From positions 124,001-188,000 of the forward strand of contig NZ_LQOU01000032.1 of the NCBI RefSeq assembly GCF_002102155.1: a stretch of DNA of 64,000 bases, given 5' to 3'. This document shows positions 10,954-19,578 of this stretch, one piece after another. A program made the translations under genes and the position numbers. The DNA is from Mycobacterium europaeum. Its GTDB lineage: Bacteria > Actinomycetota > Actinomycetes > Mycobacteriales > Mycobacteriaceae. The notes beneath the pieces were generated by a model. It was not told the DNA's origin. It saw only the letters and a list, made by a program, of their open reading frames with translations, and ran no database searches. Position 1 is the first letter of the stretch. Each line of letters opens with the position of its first letter.

Positions 10954-11619
10954 TCAGTAGGTCGAGATCTCGTCCGGCGTGGGCAGATTGCCGCTGACGA
11001 TGAATACGACGCGGCGGCCGACCTCCACGGCATGGTCGGCGAAGCGCTCGTAGAAGCGGCCCAGCAACGCCGCGTCCACGGCGAGGGGAATGTTGTCCCG
11101 CCAGTCCTCGTCCAGCAGCGTGCTGAACAAGTTCCGGTACAGCTGGTCCATCGCGTCGTCCTGTTCGCGAAGTCGGGCGGCCTGCTGTGGGTCGCGGGAG
11201 ATCAGCACCTGTTTTGCGCTGTCGCCCAAGGCGATTGCCACCCCAGCCATGTCGGCGAAGCACGCGCGGAGGTCGTCGGGAAGTATCCGGTTCGGGTGTT
11301 CGCGCCGGGCGATCTTGGCGATGTGCACCGCCAACGCGCCCATGCGTTCGATGTCGGTGATGATCTGGATGGCGCTGAAAATCGCCCGCAACTCACCGGC
11401 GACCGGTTGTTGCAGCGCCAGCAGGGCGAACGCTTCTCGTTCGGTTTCCGCCCGCAGCGCCACCATGCGGTCGTGCTCACGGATAACCTGTTCGGCTGCG
11501 TCGAGGTCGGCCTCCAACAGGGCGTCGGTGGCGCGCCGCATGGCTTCGTTGGCCAGGCCGCACATCTCGCCGAGCTGGACGGTCAACTCGGCCAGCTGGC
11601 GGTGATATACGCTTCGCAT
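10954..11619 (-). CDS. phoU: PhoU/PhoY-type phosphate-signalling regulator
   Basis: 221-aa PhoU-family protein with the two three-helix repeats. Each carries the conserved D/E-R-x-G(D)-A/H core (TDIERMGALAVHIAK and YERFADHAVEVGRR). Length and ending (DEISTY) match mycobacterial PhoY proteins, which restrain phosphate-starvation signalling. In M. tuberculosis phoY1 lies between the pseudouridine synthase gene and glpD2. Here that spot is empty and the phoU gene sits 36 bases upstream of corA in an apparent phoU-corA-mgtA operon. Some PhoU-like proteins act with divalent-cation transporters, so a role in Mg2+ or phosphate coupling is plausible but inferred. Confidence 0.88.
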   Translation of the reverse strand: MRSVYHRQLAELTVQLGEMCGLANEAMRRATDALLEADLDAAEQVIREHDRMVALRAETEREAFALLALQQPVAGELRAIFSAIQIITDIERMGALAVHIAKIARREHPNRILPDDLRACFADMAGVAIALGDSAKQVLISRDPQQAARLREQDDAMDQLYRNLFSTLLDEDWRDNIPLAVDAALLGRFYERFADHAVEVGRRVVFIVSGNLPTPDEISTY

Positions 11620-11654
11620 AGCGCAACGGTGGCCAACGCGAGAGCATTTGACAA

Positions 11655-11668
11655 GGGACGAAAGCCCC
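11655..11668. promoter_or_regulatory. Candidate DosR box between phoU and the ctpH-like gene
   Basis: GGGAC-GAAA-GCCCC lies in the 166-base divergent interval between phoU and the giant ATPase. It matches the dormancy regulator consensus of GGGAC, four bases, GTCCC at nine of ten arm positions. The position could serve either promoter. The match is by eye only; no regulon data are available here. Confidence 0.45.
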
Positions 11669-11785
11669 CCGAAAAGGGCCTGAATGACTTTTCCCGCGCG
11701 CGTTACCGCCCGTTAAGCTGCCGCTGTCACCCTTGCCGCACCGGGGCGACCTGTAGACACACACCACCCGAGCCCGGAGAACACG

Positions 11786-14700
11786 GTGAGCACACGACGC
11801 AGCCTGCCCGGCCTGGGCTTGCTGACGGCGCCGTTGCGCGTCGCCGCGGTCGGCACCGAGCTGGCGGCCGGCACCGCCCTGCTGGGCGGGCATGTCGCGG
11901 CGAGCGTGGGCCGGTCCCTGGTGCAGGCCACCCCGGACGTTCCCGCACTGACCCGTGCCGCGGCGGGCGCGGTGATCGAGGCGGTGGGTGGCCCGCCGGC
12001 CCGGCGCGTCAGCGGCAACGGGCCGAGGCGCTGGATCGAGGTGCGCGGCCTCGACGGCACACACGGACCGGCGATCGCCACCGACGTGTTGGCGGCCGTC
12101 CGGGCGATGCCCGGGGTGCGCCAGGCCTACCTCAACCGCGCGCTGGCGCGGGTGGTGGTGACCGTGGCCGACGATGGGCCCTCGGCGGCCGCGCTGTGCC
12201 GGAGCGTCGCCGACGCGGAACGACGCGGCGGAAGGCGCGCGGGCAGGGCCCTGCCGGCCAGCCTCCCGGGCGACGACGCGCTGCTGATGGGCCGGATGGT
12301 GGCGGCCACGGCCGCCTCGGTGGGCCTTGGCCTTTCGTTGACCGGCAGTCTGCTGCGGCTGCCCCGGCTCCCCGACCTGGTGGCCGTGCCGCCGACCGTG
12401 GCCGACCACCTGCCGCGGCTGCGCCGCGAGTTGGAGCGACGCCTCGGGCCCGACGGCACCGATGTGCTGTTCGGCATCGTCAACGCCACCTCCGCGGCGC
12501 TGACGCTGTCGCCCACGGCGGCGGCCGCCGAGGCCGCCACCCGCACCATGCTGGCGGCAGAGGCGTGGAACGGCAGGCTGGCCTGGGTCCGGCACGAGCC
12601 CGGGTTGGCCGACCGGCCGGTGTCCGACGACGCCACCCCGGCCCCCGTCGGCAACCCGGCTCCGCCGGACGGGCTCGCGGAACGCTACGCCAACCGCGCC
12701 GGCCTGGCCGGCGTCGGCGTCGCCGCCGCGGTCGGCCTGCTCACCCGCAACCCCGACGCGGCCGGCGCCGCCGCGCTGGCCGCCGTCCCCAAACCCTTGC
12801 GCACCGTGCGGGAAGCGTTCGGCTGCACGATGAACCGCGGCCTGTCCAGCCGCCACGACGCGTTGGTGCTGCGCCCCCGGGTGTTGCGGACGCTGGACCG
12901 GATTGACGCGATCATGGTCGACCCCCGAGCGCTGTACACCGACGAACTGACGGTCAGTCGCGTGCTCGGAGTGGAGAATTCCGCACGCGCCCGCGCCTGG
13001 GAAGCGGTTCGCGCCGCACTCGACAACGACGGTCTGCAGCCCGGATGGCACCGACTGGCCGACATCGCCGGGGCGGGCAACGTCGGCGAGGCGCTCATCA
13101 GCCCGGTCCGGGATCCGCTCGCGGCGGCGGTGCTCACCGAGGCGCGGCGGTCACAACCGCGCGTCTATTCCCTCGACGACGACGGATTGCGCTCCCTGGC
13201 ACAGGGTTTCGACCAGCTTTATCCCGCAGCCGAGCCGGGCGGATCGATCGACCACGCGGTGGCGGCGGCCGTGGCGGAGCTGAAGGCCGCGGGGAACACC
13301 GTGGCGCTGCTGACGACGTCGGACATGCGGGCCGCCCACCGCTCCGACGTGACGATCGGCCTGCTGCGGCCGGGACATTCCCCGCCCTGGGCGGCCGACG
13401 TGATCGCGAACGACTTGACGGGGGCCTGGCGCCTGTTGCACGCGCTGCCCGCCGCGCGCGCGGCCACCGACGGTGCCGTCCGGTTGTCCGCCTCCGCGTC
13501 GGCGATCGGCGCGTTGATGCTAATTCCCGGTGTGCCCGGGCGCAGTTCGGCCTCCGTCAATGTCGGCATGGCGGCCAGCCTGTGGTTCGGGTACCGGGCG
13601 GCCGTCAAGACCCTCCGGGATCCGCTGCCGGAGCCCGAAACCAGCCACGACTGGCACGCGTTGCCGGTCGCCGAGGTGCAGCGGCTGTTGCCCCGCCCCA
13701 CCGACGACGAGGCCCGCGAGGAGGCGGCCGCGTGGTGGCAGCAGGTGCCGCCGGTTCGCGCGCTGCACGACGCGGGCGCGGCGTCGTGGGGGACCATCCG
13801 CGATTTCTTCGACGAGATGCGCGGTGACCTGGCGGACCCGATCACCCCGCTGCTGGCCACCGGTGCGGCGGCCAGCGCGCTGCTCGGCTCCCCGCTGGAC
13901 GCGGTGCTGGTCGGCAGCGTGCTGTTGGTCAACGCCGCCTTGTCGGCCGAGCAGCAGCTGCACGCCGAACGCACCCTGGATCGCCTGCTGGCCGTGCAGG
14001 ATCCGCCGGCGAGGCGGCGGGTGGGCCCGCTGGACGCGCAGCGCCGCGAGAAGGTGCCGACCAAGCGGCTGCGGCTGGGCGACATCATCGAAGTCCACGC
14101 CGACGAGGTGGTCCCCGCGGACGCCCGACTGCTGCACGCCTCGAACGTGGAGGTCGACGAGTCGACGCTGACCGGCGAATCGCTGCCGGTGGCCAAGCAG
14201 ACCGAACCCACGCCGGGAGCCCCGCTGGCCGAACGGACCTGCATGCTCTACGCCGGCACGACGGTGGTCGCGGGCACGGCGGTGGCCGTGGTGACCGCCG
14301 TGGGATCGCGGTCGGAGATGCGCCGGGCGCTGGCGATGGCGCCCAGGAAACTGCAGGAGATCGGGCTGCAGCGGCAGTTGCGGCACATCACCCGCCGGGC
14401 CTTGCCGTTCAGTGTGGCCAGCGGCGCCCTGGTGGGACTGCTCAGCATGGCGCGGGGCACCGGGTTGCGCGAGGCGGTATCCAGCGCGGTCACCCTCGTC
14501 GTCGCCGCGATCCCCGAGGGCCTGCCGCTGGTGGCGACGCTGGCCCAGCTGGCCGCCGCGCGCCGGCTCACCGGCGAATCGGTGCTGATCCGCAACCCCC
14601 ACTCGGTGGAGGCGCTGGCCCGGCTGGACGTGGTGTGCTTCGACAAGACCGGGACGCTGAGCGAAAACCGGCTGAAGGTCAAGGCGGTGCGCCCGATGAC

Positions 14701-16273
14701 GGGCCACCCCCCCGGTGTCGTGCTGGATGCGGCGTTGAGCACCAGCTATGCCCGGCACAGCCACCGTGTCGACCACGCCACCGACGATGCGATACAGCGG
14801 GCCGCCGACGATCCGGCGCTTCGCGGCGACGGCTCCGAGCCGCAGCGGCTGACCCGCGACGCGTTCCTGCCGTTCCAGTCCGGCCGACCGTTCGCGGCCG
14901 CACTGGTCGGCACCCGGCTGACCATCAAGGGCTCACCCGAGGTTCTCGCCTCGGCGTTGCTGCACGACGGCCACGCCCTGACGCGGCAGGTCGACGAGAT
15001 GGCGGCCAACGGCTTACGGGTGCTGGCGGTGGCCGAGCGGGAACTCAGCTCCGACGACGCGGCGGCCGCGGCGGCCGATCCCGACCGCCTGGAGGCCTTG
15101 TGCGCCTCCGGGCTCACCCCGATCGGCCTGCTCGGGCTCGCCGACACCCCGCGGCCCGCCGCCCGCGCGGTGCTGAAGGAACTCGACGAGCGCGGCATCG
15201 GCGTCCGGTTGATCACGGGTGATCACCCGGCGACAGCGGCCGTGATCGCCCAGGAGATGGGCCTCGACGTCACGGCCGATCAGGTGATGACCGGCAGCGA
15301 CTGGGAGGCGCTGTCCGCCGACGGGCGGGCCGCCGCGGCGGCGTCGCGGGTGGTCTTCGCGCGGATGACGCCGGAGCACAAGATCGGCGTCGTGCAGACC
15401 CTCGAGCGGGCCGGGCTGGTGACCGCGATGGTCGGCGACGGCGTCAACGACGCCGCCGCGATCCGGGCGGCCAGCGTGGGCATCGGCGTGGCGGCGCGTG
15501 GCAGCGACGCGGCCCGCACGGCGGCCGACGTGGTCTTGCTCGATGAGCGGATCGAGGGGCTGCTCGACGCCCTCGACGAGGGCGAGCAGCTGTGGCGGCG
15601 GGTGCAATCGGCGGTGTCGATGCTGTTGGGCGGCAACCTCGGGGAGGTGTGCTTCGCCCTGCTGACCACCATCCTGACCGGGCGTTCGGTGCTCAATGCC
15701 CGCCAGATGCTGTTGGTCAACATGCTGACCGACGCGCTACCGGCCGCCGCATTGGCCGTCAGCCCGCAGGTGGGCTCCGCCGACGTCGACCGCGACGAGG
15801 CGGCGATGTGGCGGGCGATCGGGATCCGCGGGGCCGCGACCACCATCGGCGCCACGGCGGGCTGGGCGATGGCCAGCGTGACCGGCCCGCCGCGCCGCGC
15901 GGCGACGGTCGCCCTGGTTTCGTTGGTGGGTGCGCAACTCACCCAGACCCTGGTCGACTCGCGCGCGCCACTGGTGGTGTTGACGTCGGTCGGCTCGTTG
16001 GGCGCACTCGCGGTGGTGATCAGCACCCCGGGCCTCAGCCAGCTGTTCGGTTGCACGCCGCTGGACCCGTTGGCCTGGGGGCAGGGCCTGCTGGCCGCGG
16101 CGGCGGCCAGCTCCTTGTCCGCCGTCGCGCCCGATCTGATGTTGCGCGCATCACACAGCGTGCAGCGGCGTTGGCTCGGCGTCGAGTCGGCGGCTGATCC
16201 CGAAAGGGCACAAAGTCACACCCCTTCGGTGCGGCGGACCCTGTCGGGTTCCGACCGCCCCGACGACGATTGA
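11786..16273 (+). CDS. CtpH/CtpI-type giant P-type cation ATPase
   Basis: 1495-aa P-type ATPase of the mycobacterial CtpH/CtpI kind, which have an N-terminal extension of about 600 residues ahead of the pump core. Core motifs are intact: TGESLPVAK in the actuator domain, CFDKTGTLS with Asp at residue 953, ITGDHPATAA, and GDGVNDAAAI. The extension has a heavy-metal-associated-like fold near residues 70-130 and HAD-like features (TLDRIDAIMVDPRALYTDE and ALLTTSDMRAAH), so it resembles a degenerate second pump half. The transported ion is unknown. The GTG start at 11786 has GGAG ten bases upstream. Two further genes follow with gaps of 3 and 17 bases, indicating an operon. Confidence 0.88.
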   Translation: MSTRRSLPGLGLLTAPLRVAAVGTELAAGTALLGGHVAASVGRSLVQATPDVPALTRAAAGAVIEAVGGPPARRVSGNGPRRWIEVRGLDGTHGPAIATDVLAAVRAMPGVRQAYLNRALARVVVTVADDGPSAAALCRSVADAERRGGRRAGRALPASLPGDDALLMGRMVAATAASVGLGLSLTGSLLRLPRLPDLVAVPPTVADHLPRLRRELERRLGPDGTDVLFGIVNATSAALTLSPTAAAAEAATRTMLAAEAWNGRLAWVRHEPGLADRPVSDDATPAPVGNPAPPDGLAERYANRAGLAGVGVAAAVGLLTRNPDAAGAAALAAVPKPLRTVREAFGCTMNRGLSSRHDALVLRPRVLRTLDRIDAIMVDPRALYTDELTVSRVLGVENSARARAWEAVRAALDNDGLQPGWHRLADIAGAGNVGEALISPVRDPLAAAVLTEARRSQPRVYSLDDDGLRSLAQGFDQLYPAAEPGGSIDHAVAAAVAELKAAGNTVALLTTSDMRAAHRSDVTIGLLRPGHSPPWAADVIANDLTGAWRLLHALPAARAATDGAVRLSASASAIGALMLIPGVPGRSSASVNVGMAASLWFGYRAAVKTLRDPLPEPETSHDWHALPVAEVQRLLPRPTDDEAREEAAAWWQQVPPVRALHDAGAASWGTIRDFFDEMRGDLADPITPLLATGAAASALLGSPLDAVLVGSVLLVNAALSAEQQLHAERTLDRLLAVQDPPARRRVGPLDAQRREKVPTKRLRLGDIIEVHADEVVPADARLLHASNVEVDESTLTGESLPVAKQTEPTPGAPLAERTCMLYAGTTVVAGTAVAVVTAVGSRSEMRRALAMAPRKLQEIGLQRQLRHITRRALPFSVASGALVGLLSMARGTGLREAVSSAVTLVVAAIPEGLPLVATLAQLAAARRLTGESVLIRNPHSVEALARLDVVCFDKTGTLSENRLKVKAVRPMTGHPPGVVLDAALSTSYARHSHRVDHATDDAIQRAADDPALRGDGSEPQRLTRDAFLPFQSGRPFAAALVGTRLTIKGSPEVLASALLHDGHALTRQVDEMAANGLRVLAVAERELSSDDAAAAAADPDRLEALCASGLTPIGLLGLADTPRPAARAVLKELDERGIGVRLITGDHPATAAVIAQEMGLDVTADQVMTGSDWEALSADGRAAAAASRVVFARMTPEHKIGVVQTLERAGLVTAMVGDGVNDAAAIRAASVGIGVAARGSDAARTAADVVLLDERIEGLLDALDEGEQLWRRVQSAVSMLLGGNLGEVCFALLTTILTGRSVLNARQMLLVNMLTDALPAAALAVSPQVGSADVDRDEAAMWRAIGIRGAATTIGATAGWAMASVTGPPRRAATVALVSLVGAQLTQTLVDSRAPLVVLTSVGSLGALAVVISTPGLSQLFGCTPLDPLAWGQGLLAAAAASSLSAVAPDLMLRASHSVQRRWLGVESAADPERAQSHTPSVRRTLSGSDRPDDD

Positions 16274-16276
16274 GCC

Positions 16277-16897
16277 GTGCAAATGGAAAATCGCTTAGAA
16301 CTCAAGCCTTATCGGTCCGTATCGGAGCACATCGACGGTGCCTGGTGGCCGCGGACCGCGAACCTGGTCGACGAGTTACCGGACTTGCTGGCGTCGGTGT
16401 CCGAGCGGCTCGGCCCGGTCGTGATGGTGGGCTACCGCCGCAACGGCTGGCAAGAGACGCCTCCGCTGGCCGAGATCGGCGGCCACACGATCGAACTGCT
16501 AGCCTTCACCAGCGACGAACCGGCCAGCGTCATCCTGATCGGGGAGGATGGCCACCACCTCACACTGCACGTCATCCGCCCCGACGCCGGCGAAGACGTC
16601 GCCCGTGAAGCGCTGGAACAGGTGCGGGTCCCCGCCGAAGACGCGGTGCCGCAACAGCCCCGCTGGACGGTGGCGCGGTCGGTGGCCGACGTCGCCGAGA
16701 AGCTGGCCCGCCACGAAGGGCTCGACGACGAGGAACGGACCGCCCAGATCAAGCGGTGGTCCGAGGAGGCCGCCGCGCAGTTCGTCGACGCACCCGTCCA
16801 GACCTTCGTGCCTGTCCTCGTCGAACACATCGTCCGCAACCGCATGATCGAGTCCCGCAGGGAAGCCGCCTCGCCGCTCCCGGCGAGCCACGCCTGA
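16277..16897 (+). CDS. DUF5994 family protein
   Basis: 206-aa soluble protein of unknown function. The N-terminal part (GAWWPRTANLVDELPDLL, then VGYRRNGW) matches the DUF5994 family as I remember it. The C-terminal part (SVADVAEKLARHEG ... FVPVLVEHIVRNRM) resembles the short three-helix dimerisation segment found in small actinobacterial proteins. It starts 3 bases after the giant ATPase and ends 17 bases before the next ATPase, so it is translated as part of that operon. The GTG at 16277 or the ATG at 16283 could be the start. Confidence 0.75.
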   Translation: MQMENRLELKPYRSVSEHIDGAWWPRTANLVDELPDLLASVSERLGPVVMVGYRRNGWQETPPLAEIGGHTIELLAFTSDEPASVILIGEDGHHLTLHVIRPDAGEDVAREALEQVRVPAEDAVPQQPRWTVARSVADVAEKLARHEGLDDEERTAQIKRWSEEAAAQFVDAPVQTFVPVLVEHIVRNRMIESRREAASPLPASHA

Positions 16898-16914
16898 CCG
16901 GCTGAGCGCGCTCG

Positions 16915-19578
16915 GTGGACGCCGCACTGCTCGACCCCGACCCCGCGCTCCTCGACGCCGCAGCCGTCGTCGAAATGCTGCGCACCGACCCCCAAACGGG
17001 ATTGACCGCGACGGAAGCCGCCCGGCGGCTCGTCGTCGTGGGCGCCAACGACATCGAGAGCGTCCCCCCGGCGCCGGCCTACCGGAGACTGCTGGTGCAG
17101 TTCCGCAGCCCGCTGATCTACCTGCTGCTGGCCGCGCTGGTCGCATCGCTTGCGGTCTGGGCGGTCGAGGGGGCCGGCGGCTGGCCCGTCGACGCGGTGG
17201 TGATCGCGGTCATCCTCGTCCTCAACGCGCTGTTGGGGTACGCACAGGAAGCCCGCGCCGAGCGGGCGGTCGGCGCGCTCGCGCGGATGGCCGCGACCTC
17301 CGCCACCGTCATCCGCGACGGCGCGCGTTGCATCGTGCCCGCGGCCGCGGTCGTCCCGGGCGACGTGCTGCTGCTCGCCGAGGGCGATGCCGTTGCGGCC
17401 GATGCCAGGCTGCTCTCGTCGCCGGGGCTGGAGGTGTCCGAGGCGGCGCTGACGGGGCTGAGCGAACCCGTGCTCAAAGATGCCCGGACGCTACCCGAGC
17501 CGGCGGCGCTCGGGGACAGGGCGGACATGGTGTTCAAAGGCACCGCGGTCACTAGGGGCGCCGGGCGGGCGGTGGTGACCGCCACCGGGATGGCGACCCA
17601 GACGGGTCAGATCGCCGGCCTGGTGCGCACCGTCGACCACGAGCCGACGCCGCTGCAGCGTGAGGTGGCCCGGGCCAGCCGGCTGCTGGGGATCGCCGTG
17701 CTGGTGATCGCGGTGCTGGTGATCGCGACGATCTTCGTGGTCTTCGGCATCCACAGCGCCCACGACCTGGTGACGGCCGTGCTCCTGGGCGTCTCGCTGG
17801 CCGTGGCGGCCGTGCCCGAAGGCCTGCCCGCCATCATGTCGGTTGTACTCGCCCTGGGCATGCGGCGGATGGCCGGTCAGAACGCCGTCGTCAAGGAGCT
17901 GGCCTCCGCCGAGACCCTGGGTTCGGCGTCGGTGGTGTGTTCGGGCAAGACGGGCACTCTCACGACCGGGGAGATGACCATCGTGCGGGTCGTCACCCCC
18001 CTTGGGGAGGAGGTGCGGGTCACCGGCGCCGGATATCGCCCCGAGGGTCGCCTCGAGCGTGACGGCGCGCCGCTGGGTGAGGGCGACGCCCTGTGGCGTC
18101 AGGCCGCCCTGGTGCTGGACGGGGGCGCCGCCACGGGCCGGGATGCCGCCCTCGAGGCGCACGACGGCCGGTGGACGATCCGGGGGGATCCCGTCGACGC
18201 GGCCTTCCTGGTGGCCCACGGGAAGCTCGGCGACGGGCCCCGCCCGACTCCGGCCGACGTGACGACGGGCGACCCCGACGAGGTGCTCGGCCGCTGCACG
18301 CACCTACAGGCCGGTGATCGGCTTGTTCCGCTCGACGACTCGGCACGGGCCACGATCCGGGGCGATGCCGAGCGGCTGGCGCTCGATGCCCTGCACACTG
18401 TGGCGGTCGCCTGCCGGTCCGGCGGGCACCTGGTGTACCTGGGCATGGTGGGGATCACCGACCCGCCCCGTCCGGAGGTGGCGGCGGCGATCGCCGAGGC
18501 GCGCCGCGCCGGTGTGCGGGTCGTGATGATCACCGGCGACCATCCGCGGGCGGCGGCGCGCATCGCCCGGAAGCTGGGTATCGAAGACAGCGAGTCTGCC
18601 GTGTCCGGCGCGCAACTGGCCACCCTGGACGACGAGCAGCTCCGGGAAGCGGTTCGTCTGCACTCGCAGTACACCCAGGTCGATCCGGCGGAGAAACAAC
18701 GCATCATCTACGCCCTTCAGGCCGACCATGAAATCGTCGCCGTCACCGGCGAGGGGATCAACGACGCGCCCGCGCTGAAATCGGCCGACATCGGCATCGC
18801 CATGGGCCGCTCCGGCACCGAGGTCGCCAAGGAAGCGGCGAACATGATCCTCGCCGACGACAACTTCGCATCCATCGTCCAGGCGATCCGCGAGGGCCGG
18901 GGGATCTTCTCGAACATCAAGAAGTCGCTACGCTACCTGCTGTCCTCCAACATGGGCGAGATCTTCACCGTCTTCTTCGGCGTCGTGCTGGCCGGGGCGA
19001 TCGGCCTGTCGCAGGGCGACACCTTCGCGCTGCCGCTGCTGGCCACGCAGATTCTGTGGATCAACCTGCTGACCGACGGCGCCCCGGCGCTGGCGCTGGG
19101 CGTGGACCCACACACCGAGGATGTCATGAGCCGGCCGCCGCGCTCGGTGTCGGACCGGGTGATCGACGGGCGGATGTGGAACAACATCATCGTGATCGGC
19201 GCCGCCGTGGCGGCCGCCACGCTCGTTACCATCCACCTCTACGCACCCGGCGGCACCCTCCCGTCGTCGCTGGACACGGCCCGCACGGCGGGCTTCACCG
19301 TGCTGGTGATCGCGCAGCTGATCAACGCCATCAACGCCCGCTCGGAGACCCGGTCCGCGTTCCACCGCTTCTTCGCCAACCGGTGGTTGTGGGCGGCGAT
19401 CGGGCTGTCGGCCCTGCTGCAGGTCGCCGTCGTTCAGCTGCCCGTCCTCAACACGGCCTTCACCACCACCCCCCTGTCGCTGAGCCAGTGGCTGGTCTGC
19501 ATCGCCGTGGCCAGCACGGTCCTGTGGGTCAGCGAAATCCGCAAACTCATCCTGCGCCGGTGGACATCACGGCGGTGA
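16915..19578 (+). CDS. CtpF-like P-type ATPase with ruined catalytic motifs (probable pseudoenzyme)
   Basis: 887-aa protein with the full architecture of a P2-type cation pump such as CtpF: N-terminal cation domain, membrane helices, TDPPR and ITGDH motifs, and a complete C-terminal membrane domain (NMGEIFTVFFG, ILWINLLTDG). Key residues are changed. The phosphorylated Asp of DKTGT is Gly344 (CSGKTGTLT), the actuator TGES is TGLS at 180-183, and GDGxND is GEGIND with Glu613. The nucleotide-domain KGA motif is missing from a shortened N-domain. The reading frame is intact, so this looks like a maintained pseudoenzyme rather than a decayed gene. ATP-driven transport by the normal cycle should be impossible. 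It lies 17 bases after the DUF5994 gene. Its end overlaps the convergent FMN protein by 32 bases. Confidence 0.85.
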   Translation: MDAALLDPDPALLDAAAVVEMLRTDPQTGLTATEAARRLVVVGANDIESVPPAPAYRRLLVQFRSPLIYLLLAALVASLAVWAVEGAGGWPVDAVVIAVILVLNALLGYAQEARAERAVGALARMAATSATVIRDGARCIVPAAAVVPGDVLLLAEGDAVAADARLLSSPGLEVSEAALTGLSEPVLKDARTLPEPAALGDRADMVFKGTAVTRGAGRAVVTATGMATQTGQIAGLVRTVDHEPTPLQREVARASRLLGIAVLVIAVLVIATIFVVFGIHSAHDLVTAVLLGVSLAVAAVPEGLPAIMSVVLALGMRRMAGQNAVVKELASAETLGSASVVCSGKTGTLTTGEMTIVRVVTPLGEEVRVTGAGYRPEGRLERDGAPLGEGDALWRQAALVLDGGAATGRDAALEAHDGRWTIRGDPVDAAFLVAHGKLGDGPRPTPADVTTGDPDEVLGRCTHLQAGDRLVPLDDSARATIRGDAERLALDALHTVAVACRSGGHLVYLGMVGITDPPRPEVAAAIAEARRAGVRVVMITGDHPRAAARIARKLGIEDSESAVSGAQLATLDDEQLREAVRLHSQYTQVDPAEKQRIIYALQADHEIVAVTGEGINDAPALKSADIGIAMGRSGTEVAKEAANMILADDNFASIVQAIREGRGIFSNIKKSLRYLLSSNMGEIFTVFFGVVLAGAIGLSQGDTFALPLLATQILWINLLTDGAPALALGVDPHTEDVMSRPPRSVSDRVIDGRMWNNIIVIGAAVAAATLVTIHLYAPGGTLPSSLDTARTAGFTVLVIAQLINAINARSETRSAFHRFFANRWLWAAIGLSALLQVAVVQLPVLNTAFTTTPLSLSQWLVCIAVASTVLWVSEIRKLILRRWTSRR

